DNA of 64,000 nt from Rhynchopus euleeides (Eukaryota; Euglenozoa; Diplonemea; Diplonemida; Diplonemidae): the NCBI GenBank assembly GCA_963210315.1, contig OY723280.1, positions 1,736,001 to 1,800,000 on the forward strand, in the 5' to 3' direction. This document shows positions 31,250 to 42,484 of this stretch, piece after piece (within the stretch, counting starts at the first letter, position 1; each line of letters starts with the position of its first letter). The notes under the pieces were generated by a model, which was not told the origin of the DNA, made no database searches, and saw only the letters and a list, made by a program, of their open reading frames with translations. Position numbers and translations under genes: made by a program.

Positions 31250-31558
31250 GCAACATCTCCTGGCATAAATCAAAAACCCAACAATCAATAGAACGAACCC
31301 CCCCCCCCACCAAGAACAGAAAACTGCGAGGGATGACAGCCCCGCCGTGGCGCCGCAGCGCCTGACGCGGCCCGAAGTACTGGGGGCCGGGGGGGCAACC
31401 AACCGGCCCCCAATATAAGCGCCTCACAGAGGACTGAACCTCGCCTGTGTTGAGCCCTCTGAAGCGAGCCCGCTGAAGAGGGAAACCCCCACAACAAAGC
31501 AAGCAAAACAAAACTAAACAAAACAAAAACTGACAACACAGGTCGCACTAAAAAAAAA
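31250..31558 (+). repeat. LINE 3'UTR and poly(A)
   Basis: About 300 bp containing GACAGCCCCGCCGTGGCG, AAGCGCCTCACAGAGGACTG and a small hairpin (CCCTCT..AGAGGG near 31458-31483), ending in A-rich sequence and A9. A second diverged copy of this 3' end lies at 31805-31935. Confidence 0.8.
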
Positions 31559-31596
31559 CTGCCTGGGGGGGCCGTCCCCGGACCATGACGGGTGCC

Positions 31597-31935
31597 TGCA
31601 CCAGGAGTCTAGCACGGCCGTGGTCCAGGGCATGACCGAAAACTGCTTGGGTACCGAGGCTCCCCAGACCAGGAAGGGTGGAGACACCTGGAGTCTAAAT
31701 AGTCACACCACGTCAGGCCAGACCTTCGCATTGCACTCCGCGAAGACTGCCACACAGCCGCGGGGCAGGTGTGCAGCCTGTGGAAAACCTCGTACAGAAA
31801 AGACTGTAAGGGACGACAGCCCCGCCGAGGCGATACAGCGCCAGACGCGGCCCGAGTTTCTGGAGACCGACCGGGGAACTGGTACGTCTTCAGGATAAGC
31901 GCCTCACAGAGGACTGATCCTCACCTGTGTGATCC
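31597..31935 (+). mobile_element. SIDER-like short retroposon (remainder)
   Basis: Continues the signature interrupted at 29617 (TGCACCAGGAGTCTAGCACG), then carries a second, diverged signature in tandem (31623-31701: GTCCAGGGCATGACCGAAAA .. ACACCTGGAGTCTAAATA), then sequence related to the LINE pol end and 3'UTR (GTGCAGCCTGTGGAAAACC; GACGACAGCCCCGCCGAGGC; AAGCGCCTCACAGAGGACTG). A two-signature head plus a LINE-derived tail is the known layout of trypanosomatid SIDERs. Its own poly(A) is not evident. Confidence 0.65.
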
Positions 31936-32945
31936 GTGAACCTCAGCCCCATGGTGCTGGAGTGGAGCGGGTGCCTCGACCTCTTTTCGGGTTTTTTCTA
32001 TTTCTTTATTTTCTTTTGGGTGCGTCCACCAAAGAAAACGTGGCCACCCACTCGCAGAGGCTCCCGAAAGCTCCAGCATCAGCTCGAGGTTCATGGTGTA
32101 GATCGGTGTCTCCAGAAGAAGGGGATGTCCGGTCGAAGAAGACAAACGACGAAGACAACCACACAGGCCGCACAAAAAAAAACACCTGATTTTCCGCAAC
32201 TGCCGGAGTTTCCCCCTCTCCCACTGCCGCCGCCCCCCCACCCCCCTCTTTGTTTCATCAGATGGCCCCCCCTCTCCCCACCTCTCCGCCTCCCTCCATT
32301 CCCAACCCCCATCCCACAGACAACCTGGATGTCGACAGGCCTGTGGCTTGCTTTACGACTTCACCCCCCCCCCCCCCCCCCCCCCCCCCACTTTGATCAT
32401 GATCAAACAGAGCCCCGATATTTTCTTACAACCTGTAGCCTGTGGTCCTCCCATCCCCCCTCCCCCCGCCTCCCGCCCCGTGTGGAATTTTTTATACCGC
32501 AGTGCAAACGGTTCGATGATTTACCACCCCCTGGAGTTTCCCCCTCCCCCAACCTGCTGCATAACATCTACTTCTATTTCACTACCCCCCCCCCCCCCCC
32601 CACTCTCCGTATCACCCCCTCCCCGGACCCTGTTTTTCTCAACACCCAACCCAACACTCAACCCAGCCCAACCCAATCGCTTATGTGAAACACCCATAAC
32701 CAACCCCGATACCAACTCTCCTGGGTTACTCTTCAGGAGTGGCTTGTGATTTGGGTGTGTCGCCCCGTCACATGGCCAAAAATATTGTTTTATCCCACGA
32801 TCGTAGAAAGGCAAAGAAACGCGGGCTCCAAACAACCTTTTTGGCCGCTCTGAAAATCGGGCGGCCGAACAGCTGTGGGAGAGATCGCCCCGTTCTGTGC
32901 CCCACTTTTCTGTACAAAATGATCACCGCGCCCCCCCCCCCCCCC
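31936..32945. other. No gene recognised
   Basis: Pyrimidine-rich sequence with long poly-C tracts (32364-32390, 32586-32602, 32930-32945). No motif-bearing open frame. Confidence 0.5.
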
Positions 32946-32947
32946 TA

Positions 32948-34095
32948 GGGGGGGTCAAATGCCACCCTTTTACGTGGACAAACACGATTTTTCAAAAAAC
33001 CGGCGCAGAGGCCCCAAAGCCCCCGTAAACCCTCCAAACCCCCCCAGATCGGTCCGGAAACCCATCGAACCCCACTTTTCCACCATTCCGGGCACCTCAG
33101 GTGCCCGAATTGGGGTACCTAAATTTTGTGCCACCGTTTGGTACCGGACAGTGCCACTGTGTGGGAGGTTGGAAAAGAAAATGCCCCAACACACCACATC
33201 TGAGGGTTGCAATGCATGTTGCTTGCCAACCACGTCATCCGGTGGGTGTCAGGCGCTATGTAGGTGGCATTAGCCAGGTCTTCGATGAGTTCTGGCTTGT
33301 ATATGTACCTCCCTGCCACCATGCACCGGGAGGCTGCCTGTAGGTACGGAACAAGTCCAGATGGTCGTGTGATTCCTGTGCAGCAGTGCTCCACAACCGG
33401 GATGTGTTGACAACGACTGTTGCAACACGAGCTGTACATTCCGGGAACACACGAAGTGCGCTGTCGTGGTACCCATTGTGCCAGAATTGGTAGTTGCTGC
33501 GGTCTACTTTGCCTGGCCCAAGAGCACTGGTACTGAACGGTGCAATATGTGTGGCGAGGTGAATGCAACGGAAGGGCGCAAAGTCAATACAGCTCTCGGA
33601 TGGCGGGTGGTGGTGCCACTAGTGTGTGACGTTCACTCGAGGATACAACGCATCACAATGAATCAGCAACCGTGGACCGAGTACAATACGCTCTCTGTGG
33701 CTGGTGTGGGGGACAAAGGCAGTGCCTGTGCCGCAGGCAGGGAGGTACATATACAAGCCAGAACACATCGAAGACCTGGCTCATGCCACCTACATAGCGC
33801 CTGACACCCACCGGATGACGTGGTTGGCAAGCAACATGCATTGCAACCCTCAGATGTGGTGTGTTGGGGCATTTTCTTTTCCAACCTCCCACACAGTGGC
33901 ACTGTCCGGTACCAAACGGTGGCACAAAATTTAGGTACCCCAATTCGGGCACCTGAGGTGCCCGGAATGGTGGAAAAGTGGGGTTCGATGGGTTTCCGGA
34001 CCGATCTGGGGGGGTTTGGAGGGTTTACGGGGGCTTTGGGGCCTCTGCGCCGGTTTTTTGAAAAATCGTGTTTGTCACCCCCATTTGACCCCCCC
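32948..34095. mobile_element. Fold-back derivative of the 20.5-kb transposon
   Basis: TA flanks both sides (32946-47, 34096-97). Inverted arms of roughly 370 bp begin GGGGGGGTCAAATG; each includes the long TIR plus sequence encoding the transposase C-terminus (PKLIEDLIDATYMAPD-like). The centre (33340-33700) carries scrambled fragments matching transposase residues ~455-470 and 486-530 (VPELVVAAVYFAWPKST). The right arm lacks ~18 bp (CCACGTAAAAGGGTGGCA) near its end. Non-autonomous, probably dependent on the 735-aa transposase. Confidence 0.88.
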
Positions 34096-34099
34096 TACC

Positions 34100-35640
34100 C
34101 CCCCCCCCCCTGGTCCAGTTGGAGGCCTTCTCCAGAGTGAAGGGTGATCATTCTTGTGATCCCTTTTACCTCTATTTCACTACCCCCCCCCCTGGTCCAG
34201 TTGGAGGCCTTCTCCATCCTCTCTCCTCCCCTGCACCCTTTGCAAAAAGGATTTGACTGCGTGCCGATTTACGCACGGACAACTCCCACCTCCTTTTTTT
34301 GTATCGTGGATCAATGCGTTCTCCACGTTACCACACCCCCCCCCCCCCGTCTCTCTCCTCACAAAGCTGTGATGCCATTTGGTGAGTGAATGGGCTGTGA
34401 TGTTCTCAGCCCATGGATACCCCCCCCCCCTTTTCCAGCTGCCCCTCATCTTTTCCGTTCACCGCCCCCTGGGCTGCTGTGTGTATTTTTTTTGTTGCAG
34501 TTGGCTGTTGGCAGGCGCATGTATAACGCACAGGGCGTGCACAAACAAACCCTTTCTTTTCACGAGGCACGTGATTATTTTTTCCCCCCCCCAGTCGTTT
34601 TTTCCCCTTTCTGGGGCGACGTACGGCTTCCCCCCCCCCCCCCCTTTTCTTTGTTCTTCCACAGTGCAGTGCGGGCCATCCCTAGGGCCTGCCCTCCCCC
34701 TCCCCTCACGCACATTTCTTCCCTCCCTTCGCGCGGAAGGCCAGGTTGCCCTGTGTGCACCACACAGTGAAACGGGCCAAAACAGGCCATAGGGACTCAC
34801 TCTTGCGATCTGCTGCCGCCCTTGCTACCTGAGGGACACCGTTCCTATTGGGATGAAATCACCTTGGTTGGGTGGGTACCCTTCCACCCAGGGTGATGAC
34901 CGAGAAGCTTTGTATTGGCGTCCCGTTTCCGGCATCCTTATCATCTCTGTGGTGGCCTTAGCTCTGGGATCCGGCACAGAAATCCATATTGCCAGAGAGA
35001 GGAACCTAAAGTAGCAGCCTCCTTCCGGGGTCGGGCTTCTCCGCCGAGTGTCTGGAAGAGACATGTCTTAAAACAATCGTTCAAAATCGTTCCAAATTTC
35101 ATGTGGTGAACAGGCCCCACTCACCCCCCCACCCCCCTCCCTACTGTTTGGCTTGTCTTCTCGCTTGTGTGTCTGCTGGTTTTCTGCACACAAACAATCC
35201 CAGACCCGTCCCTCGTCTCTTCCCGGGGGCATCCGCCCCCCCCCCCCCCCTCCGACGCCAATTTTACGTAGTCTCCCTTCCGTAGAGGGGCTGTTTTCCT
35301 TTCTCTTGCTTTGGGCCTGTTTCAAAGCTCCTACAAACCTATATACATTCACACTCCCCTCTTTTCTGAGGGCAGGCCTTGTTTCAAGAAAAATTCAAAA
35401 AAAAAACACTGTCGATCCGCATCAGGGCTGTTCCTAACTGGGGGGCTTGTTCCCCACTTTCAGGATTCTGAACTTTTTTTCTAAGAATTTTTGTAAGGGG
35501 AAAAAAAGCTTTTTTCTAAGAATTTTGTTAGGGGAATTTTTTTCTAAGGTTGTTTCGCAGAGGAAAAAACTTTTTCTAAGTTTTCCCCAGTCGACAGGGC
35601 GCGCACAAGGATGGAAGGGAAGTCTGTCCCACGTACCGTT
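34100..35640. other. No gene recognised
   Basis: C/T-rich sequence with poly-C runs at 34105, 34185, 34325, 34420, 34630 and 35240. A ~45-bp motif with CTGGTCCAGTTGGAGGCCTT occurs twice (34111-34134; 34191-34217). GGGTGATCATTCTTGTGATCCCTT at 34141 is repeated at 48324. Confidence 0.5.
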
Positions 35641-35660
35641 CGCCTTGCTGGCCAACTGGA

Positions 35661-35900
35661 GAGCCAGACGTTCACTACCGTGGCCTCCGGCGGCTGGGGG
35701 GCTCCGCCCCCCAGACCCCCCTGTGGCGTACGTCTCGTACTCAAGTCCTTCGAATCCCATCAAGTCGGGGTCCAACCACTCCAGTCGCCTCTGAGGACGC
35801 AGCCAACTCGCACAGAATCTGTACGCCCACACGAACAGATGTTCGCTACCGTGGCCTCCGGCGGCTGGGGGGCACCGCCCCCCAGACCCCCAATGTAGCG
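35661..35900 (-). repeat. GGCGGAGCC hairpin units, copies 4 and 5
   Basis: Two copies ~175 bp apart in the same orientation: GTTCACTACCGTGGCCTCCG followed by the CTGGGGGGCTCCGCCCCCCA hairpin (35665-35725), and a second (35838-35895) where one G of the loop is changed (GGCACCGCC). The stem is kept in both. Confidence 0.9.
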
Positions 35901-35929
35901 TGTGCCCGTCCATCTATCTCACTTCCCCG

Positions 35930-36110
35930 GGTACAGTGCAGCGTAGGAGGTCAGCGCCGCATCCATGAAGCGCTTCTTCGAAGCCTGACTGACATCGGAC
36001 AGGAGGTCGGGCTTCCCCACCTGGGAGGTACACTTGCCGCGTTCGCGACATGCGTGACACGCGACACGCTCCCTGAAACGTGAGTGTGCCTTGCTAACAC
36101 GGGCATTTCA
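35930..36110 (-). pseudogene. C-terminal coding fragment, unknown
   Basis: Minus-strand frame reads FRERVACHACRERGKC, then LLSDVSQASKKRFMDAAL and SYAALYPGK followed by TGA, with a C-x2-C-x5-C cluster. Upstream in this frame is a stop within about 10 codons of FRERV, although a possible acceptor (GTGTTAG) sits just after it. The neighbouring upstream sequence is open in other frames. It could be a last exon or a frameshifted gene. No family recognised. Confidence 0.3.
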
Positions 36111-36879
36111 ACGGTCTGCCGGCGACCGTTCCCCAAACCAGTAAACCAGCAGTTTTGGAAAATCGGAGAGATCACCCTACTGCGCTGAATATGGTGCGCA
36201 CCATTGCAAAAATCCCCGGGAGCTTTTGGGCTTTCAGACCTGAAGGGGCCAGCAGGTGGGTGGCGTCGGGGAGTGGCAGCTTTGTAACTGTCCTCCAGCT
36301 GCTGGCATGTCCAGCCCTGCGAGAGTGCCAAGGTGTATTGAGTCCCTGCGGAGCACAACCCCCGATGAGAACGAGCGCCAGGTGATCCTCATTCATTTTC
36401 AGCTGTAACGCGCATGAGGGGCACTCTCTGCCGCAAGCATCTCTGGGCATCACTCGAGAGCTGTCACATGATGACGCGGAGAGAAATCAGAGAAAAAGTC
36501 CCGCCTGACGGGCACGCGCCTGGAAACTGTGGGGGGGCGAGCAAAAAATCCCTTGTAAAAATTCTTAGAAAAAACCTGGTTCCCCGACCCAAAAAACCTG
36601 GAAAAAGGGCTCGTTCCCCGCCCAGGCCTGATCCGCATGCCCATCTTTTTTTTTGATGTCCCCCCCTTTTTCTTTGGGTTGCGTTAAACGATACCTCACT
36701 CTGTCCCTCGATCCACCCCATTCTCTCTGACACAACACACACTGGTTCTGTTCTTCTTCGAAGTTGCACTTCTGTCATGCCACCCATCCCCTCATGGCCA
36801 TCAAACCTGGGTGGCCATCTGTTACGAAAAGACTCGGAGAGCTTCGTTCTGCTGCCCCCCCCCCCCCCGGCAGGTGCCA

Positions 36880-37882
36880 CACGGTGGGATCTTGTAAATT
36901 TTACATGTAAAAATACCGATTTTTACATGTATTATACATGTATAATACTTGCATGTCAACTATTATACATGTATAATACATGTATATGCCTGAAATATAC
37001 ATGTAAAATACATGTATATCAAGCAAAAATACATGTATAATAGTTGACATGTCAACTATTATACATGTATTTTTACTTGATATACATGTATTTTACATGT
37101 ATATTTCATGCATTTACATGTATTTTACATGTATAATACTTGTCATGCAAGTATTATACATGTAAAATACTTGCACGACAAGTAAAATACATGTATAATA
37201 CTTGCATGACAAGTAAAATACTTGCATGCAAGTAAAATACATGTATTTTACTTGCATGCAAGTATTTTACATGTATAATACTTGCATGACAAGTATTATA
37301 CATGTAAAATACATGTAAATGCATGAAATATACATGTAAAATACATGTACCGTATACGTAAATATTTTGGAACGTAAATATTATGGAACGTAAATATTTT
37401 GGAACGCTGGTGGGTTGGCGTTCCAGATTTTTTTTGTTCCATAATATTTACAGGGCTTTCTGCGACTCGGGGACTTGGACCAGGTGATCGGACGGCATAC
37501 AGAGTCCCTGACGGGACCTACTCGTGCACTTTTCGTGCGATTCCTGAGGCAAGCCATCCTCACCACTGAGTCCCCAACTGGCCCTGTAAATATTTTGGAA
37601 CGTAAATATTATGGAACGGACCGGGCAAAAATGGGCCCGTTCCATAATATTTACGTTCCATAATATTTACGTATACGGTATATCAAGTAAAAATACATGT
37701 ATAATAGTTGACATGCAACTATTATACATGTATTTTTACTTGATATACATGTATTTTACATGTATATTTCAGGCATATACATGTATTATACATGTATAAT
37801 AGTTGACATGCAAGTATTATACATGTATAATACATGTAAAAATCAGTATTTTTACATGTAAAATTTACAAGATCCCACCGTG
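36880..37882. mobile_element. Nested-palindrome element (ACATGT polymer)
   Basis: Termini CACGGTGGGATCTTGTAAAT and its reverse (end 37882) bound ~1 kb of words such as TACATGTA, CTTGCATGCAAG and GTTGACATGTCAAC joined by AAAA/TTAT spacers. Sub-blocks are themselves long palindromes: one centred near 37043 (GTTGACATGTCAAC) and another near 37234 (AAATACATGTATTT) with arms above 100 bp. A non-palindromic nested insert lies at 37348-37680. No coding capacity and no clear TSD. Confidence 0.8.
37348..37680. mobile_element. Nested insert with GTAAATATTNTGGAACG ends
   Basis: Inverted ends TACCGTATACGTAAATATT with tandem TGGAACGTAAATATT words enclose ~230 bp of unique sequence. The words recur at 25725-25745, 63758-63785 and at the very end of the window (CCCGTTCCATAATATTTAC), suggesting a dispersed family. 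Confidence 0.65.
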
Positions 37883-38392
37883 CAAGCGTATGACATCTAT
37901 TTTCTTGCTAATCGCCGGTTTTTTTTGTTGCGTTGACTTTTTTTTAATTATGTCGGGACTCGGTTGGACAGCAGCCGAGGTATTGTCCCGCCGTGCATCC
38001 CGTTTTTGCTCTTCCATCGGAGTGGATGTGTTTTTTATCAGTGAGCCCCACCGACCCGACTTGGAAGTTGGACAAAGAGGTTCGCCTGCTGAATATCATG
38101 AAAACATATTTTGGCCCGATTTTGGCTCGTAAAGGGCTGATGCAATGTTACCATACTCTCAAAAGGCAGCTTTTATTAGATTTGTTGAACTGTTTTTATT
38201 GGCACCCGCCCCTTGGAACATCGGCCAAAAAGGCTTCCAAAAACCCCCCTTGGAGAACAGGCCAGAAGAACCCGAGGCAGCAGCTCCTCTCACCAGGGGG
38301 CTGCAACGAGCCTACAATCGTTCAAATCGTTCGAAGGAGCTAAAGGCTTGTGAAGTAAACATTCGCCCCATCACCAGGGCTTCCCACAATCT
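37883..38392. other. No gene recognised
   Basis: T- and A-rich sequence with short open frames only. Confidence 0.5.
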
Positions 38393-38911
38393 TCATCCCT
38401 CCAAAAAGTCATGACGATTTTTTCCACAGAAAAAAAGGCTCTCAAAAAAAAAATTTCCGCCGCGCGCTTCGCGCGCGGCGGCTTCGGCCATGCTGCTCGG
38501 TGGGCCATGCGGCCGGGTCACAGGTTGCGCCACAGCTTGCGGCGACTCCTCTTCATCTTCAGAGAGAGGGTAGTCCAGCAGCTCTGGGGTGGCGGTCCGC
38601 TGCCTCTTCAGGTCGGGGGGCTGTGAGCGAGACCGCGACCGCGGCCGCGAGCCAGAGGGCTGGGGCACTGGAGGCGCAGGGGCAGGACCCGGGGCAGATG
38701 CAGGAAGGACACGCTTGTTCCGCTTGTCGTCCTTTTCGATGAAGTCCAGGAGGGCTTTCTTCGACTGGTACGCCTTGGGGAGTTGAATGTGGCGGTACCG
38801 AGCCTGCTCAAGCAGGATGTCGCGGTCTTTCTGGAATGCCGAGTAATCCAGGCGGATCTTAGATGCGTCGACATTCCTTCTTGCACCGAAGCCAAAAGCC
38901 GCCAGTGACAT
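38393..38911 (-). CDS. Hypothetical basic protein, ~172 aa
   Basis: Chosen start is the ATG at 38911 (MSLAAFGFGARRNVDASKI), where composition becomes coding-like; the frame is open further upstream to 39133. Residues ~20-68 are charged and helical (DILLEQARYRHIQLPKAYQS; KALLDFIEKDDKRNK), followed by a Pro/Ala linker, an Arg/Ser stretch (GSRPRSRSRSQPPDLKRQR) that may be a nuclear localisation signal, and an acidic patch (SEDEEES). The last ~35 residues run over a GC hairpin (38458-38481) and T tracts, so the true stop may lie before it or the end may be altered. It resembles a small nuclear or element-encoded protein; no family recognised. Confidence 0.45.
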   Translation of the reverse strand: MSLAAFGFGARRNVDASKIRLDYSAFQKDRDILLEQARYRHIQLPKAYQSKKALLDFIEKDDKRNKRVLPASAPGPAPAPPVPQPSGSRPRSRSRSQPPDLKRQRTATPELLDYPLSEDEEESPQAVAQPVTRPHGPPSSMAEAAAREARGGNFFFESLFFCGKNRHDFLEG

Positions 38912-39133
38912 GTTGTAGGAAGGGATATGGGGGTTGGATGAAACTGTGCGGGTGATGAGTGCACATGGAACAGAAGGAGGGAGGCGGGTCGACCTGCGTG
39001 TGCAGTAGCAAACATCCAATTCCTGAACGATTTTGAGCCTTTCTTGCGACGTCGGATGGCGTCTCAGTGCTGGGCTCCTTCCGTGCGGAAACCTTTCATG
39101 CAACAAGCTGTATGCCTGGTAGAACCAGGCCAA

Positions 39134-40935
39134 ACCGGGAAGCCCAAAAATGAGGAAAATCCTCAGCCCCCCAAAATTTTTTTTGAAGAAAATCCTCAGC
39201 CCCCCAAAAAAAAATCTTGAAGAAAATCTTCAATCCCAAAAAGTGGGAAAATGGGGGGGGAAAAAAAGACGATTTCTTCGGGAAAATCGTCTTAGGGGAA
39301 GCCCTGCCCATCACCCTCCAGTGAATCAAACAGGAACCGCCAAAAGCGCCTCTTTTTGTGTCTGAATGAAACCGCGAAGGGACGAGCGTGGCAGGTTGTG
39401 GGGGGGGTTGGGGGCGAATTTATCCTTGCAGGTTAAAGGAACATATTCCGTCGGCACCAGGTCTTGGTGTCGCCGTGGCCACAGGGTTCCTATCCTATGC
39501 AGCAATGGGTTAGTTTATTGCCTGTCACCACCCCATCGGGCGAACAAGGAATTTAAGAATCTGCATTCCGCAAACGGTGGAATCTAACAGGGCAATGCAC
39601 AAGAGAGCAAAACAAAGCAAATGCGAGAAGTGCCTGAACTGTGAAGGTCGAGCATTCGACCTGCTTGCGAGAAGCGGCATTCGGCATTCGGCACGTTATG
39701 CCGAGTCGCCTCACATGGTTGGTCATCGTTCTTTTAAAAAAAGCCGGACCGCCAACAAACAATCTGGAATAGAACCCAGCAGTATCGTGCACCCTGGAGA
39801 AGTAAACAGGAAAAAAAGTGGGAACGTCCGGCGAAGCCGTCTTGCCGCCGCATCTGCTTGAGTTATCTTATTTTTATACGGACACGCCCCTGTTTTCTGC
39901 GGGAACCAACAACCGGAGAAAATGCCTTTCTTTTCTGTGCCGTGGAGCTGTGTTTTGCTGGGATATTGCGCACACCCGCCCCCCCACTCACACCTACATT
40001 TCATCAGACCTGACAGAGTGGGGGGGGAGGCTGTGTTCCAACAAAAACACCCCTGCCCTCCTGCATGCTCTCTCTGACTCCCCTCCTGCCTGTATGCACT
40101 TTGGCTTTCTGCACCACCAACGCGGTCATAATGCCCCGTGATGCACGGGACTGGGGATTAACAGGGCCAGCATGCCAACCATCGTTTTTTTTGCCATGAC
40201 ACCCTTCACTGCCCGGCGCCTCACCGCGCCAGGGCATACCAGGTCGCTGTCTGCAGTCCCATAAAGAAACGGGCCGCCCCCTCAATATTGTGCAACGCAA
40301 AGAAAATCCCCTTCCTGCGTTGTGCAAACCATGACGGTGCCCCACAAGAAGAAAAATCCTTCTGTTTTTTTTTTGCGATTGTTATTGCACGGCAAAAAAA
40401 ATGACTGTTTTCAGTGCCCCTCGAATATCCCTCCTTGGCGTGAGTTGCCCTTTTGCCTCCTGTCGCTCTCGACCCCCCCCCCCCCTCCTTGGTCAACTCA
40501 CACGCTTCGGCACTGAACACGTAAGAACATCATAGTCGGCTGTTTCGTGAGATGCGCCTCTCGGAACCCAGAGGCATTTTCCCTGTGCCCCTCCCCCCTT
40601 ATTTCTCAGGGTTGGGGTAGGAGGCCTCTTCTGTACGACGATCCTGCTCCCCGGTATGAATGAACATGGGGTGGTCCCCTGAAGAACACAATCTTCTCAA
40701 GAGGTCAGGGTGTTGACCCCCCACACCGAAAAAAGAACCGAGATTGGCTATACTTGCATGGAGGGGGAGGGAGAAGGGCGGGGGGCGGGGAGAGAGGGGG
40801 CGGCTCAGGGAAGAAAGCGCGTCTTGGCAAAAGGTGAGGAATCCGCATTTTTTAATGCATTTTTCATGATATGCCGGCGGTTTTCCTGCAGTGGCACGTG
40901 TCCCCTCCCCTCCCTGCTCCCCATGGTGGATGCAC
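39134..40935. other. No gene recognised
   Basis: Includes repeated CTCAGCCCCCCAAAA and GAAGAAAATC words at 39160-39250. The remainder is mixed sequence without motif-bearing frames. Confidence 0.5.
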
Positions 40936-40940
40936 CCACC

Positions 40941-42484
40941 CAGACGTCCCCTTGTGCCCTGAGTCGGTTGTTACGTGGTCAGCGGCGGTGGTGACGACCA
41001 CCGGTCCCTGCGCCACGCGTGAACAAACACTGAACCCAAGCAGTGCCTGTCACGATTCCCACACACGGTTGTCTGCGGTGAGGAAAAGAGACGCCGTAGC
41101 ATCTCTGGAAAAACCTGCCGCTGGTTAGCAACCTGGGGTGCCACCCCCCTAAGTGTGGGGAGACCCGATGGCTCATGGTGAGTATCCGGAAGTCCCACGC
41201 GGAGTGAGGGCAATTGGCTAGTTTTTACCCTTTGGGAAGACACTTTGGGTAGTGCACTCCTACGTTTTTCCATCCCTTTCGGACTTCGTCCTGTCCCCCA
41301 CAATTGCGAGTCCTCATCACGCACCGTGACTTACTGGACCAATCCCCCCAGTACGGTTGGATTACACTGGTTGTCCTGTAAAGTCGGACTCAGACACGCA
41401 TCGGCGGGGGTCAAACCCAGCTCAAAATCGAGCTCGGATGGATCTTCGTCACGGCTCCGTGGAGGGCAGTCGCTGCGGATGACAGGACGAGGGCGCGCCC
41501 GGCCCCCAGTGGAGGTCTTGGGATCTCGGTTCTTTGGGCTCAGGGTTCCCCCTTCATAGGCCAGGTCACCACCCCGGCTATTTCGGCTCCATGTATAAGA
41601 CATTTCAGCACCGAGGTAGCCACCCCACCGCTGACTCTGTTCACCCCCCGCGCAGTGCAATGCGAGGGGATTAGCAGGGGCGCCACGTGCAGGCGTCAGG
41701 CGGCTTTAACCCCCAGACGTCCCCTTGTGCCCTGAGTCGGTTGTTACGTGGTCAGCGGCGATGGTGACGACCACCGGTCCCTGCGCCACGCGTGAACAAA
41801 CACTGAACCCAAGCAGTGCCTGTCACGATTCCCACACACGGTTGTCTGCGGTGAGGAAAAGAGACGCCGTAGCGTCTCTGGAAAAACCTGCCGCTGGTTA
41901 GCAACCTGGGGTGCCACCCCCCTCAGTGTGGGGAGACCCGGTGGCTCATGGTGAGTATCCGGAAGTCCCACGCGGAGTGAGGGCAATTGGCTAGTTTTTA
42001 CCCTTTGGGAAGACACTTTGGGTAGTGCACTCCTACGTTTTTCCATCCCTTTCGGACTTCGTCCTGTCCCCCACAATTGCGAGTCCTCATCACGCACCGT
42101 GACTTACTGGACCAATCCCCCCAGTACGGTTGGATTACACTGGTTGTCCTGTAAAGTCGGACTCAGACACGCATCGGCGGGGGTCAAACCCAGCTCATCG
42201 AGCTCGGATGGATCTTCGTCACGGCTCCGTGGAGGGCAGTCGCTGCGGATGACAGGACGAGGGCGCGCCCGGCCCCCAGTGGAGGTCTTGGGATCTCGGT
42301 TCTTTGGGCTCAGGGTTCCCCCTTCATAGGCCAGGTCACCACCCCGGCTATTTCGGCTCCATGTATAAGACATTTCAGCACCGAGGTAGCCACCCCACCG
42401 CTGACTCTGTTCACCCCCCGCGCAGTGCAATGCGAGGGGATTAGCAGGGGCGCCACGTGCAGGCGTCAGGCGGCTTTAACCCCC
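40941..42484. repeat. Tandem duplication, ~772-bp unit x2
   Basis: The unit starting CAGACGTCCCCTTGTGCCC (40941) repeats at 41714, and the same 19 bp starts a third, aborted unit at 42485. The two copies differ by a 3-bp indel (CTCAAAATCGAG versus CTCATCGAG near 41425/42197), a single-base length difference at the end, and about four substitutions. Each unit holds overlapping ~105-117-codon frames on both strands (for example minus 41324-40971, MRDEDSQLWGTGRSPKGMEK). They have no recognisable motif, though the 3-bp indel keeps frames open. Confidence 0.95.

Larger units (their letters stand above)
29617..31558 (+). mobile_element. Chimeric retrocopy: PTEN fragment fused to LINE 3' half
   Basis: A 38-bp identical direct repeat (29580-29617 and 31559-31596; CTGCCTGGGGGGGCCGTCCC and on) flanks the unit, and an A9 tract (31550-31558) lies directly before the downstream copy. 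The unit contains, in order, a PTEN-like coding fragment, the C-terminal half of an ingi-like pol ORF, a ~300-bp 3'UTR and poly(A). Uninterrupted copies of the target (8525, 9703, 46197) show what the empty site looks like. This is the structure expected if reverse transcription of a LINE RNA switched template to a PTEN transcript before integration. Confidence 0.8.

Noticed and set aside
36880..37882. Replication origin or centromere core
   Set aside because: AT-rich palindromes alone do not support this; inverted termini favour a mobile or hairpin-derived repeat.
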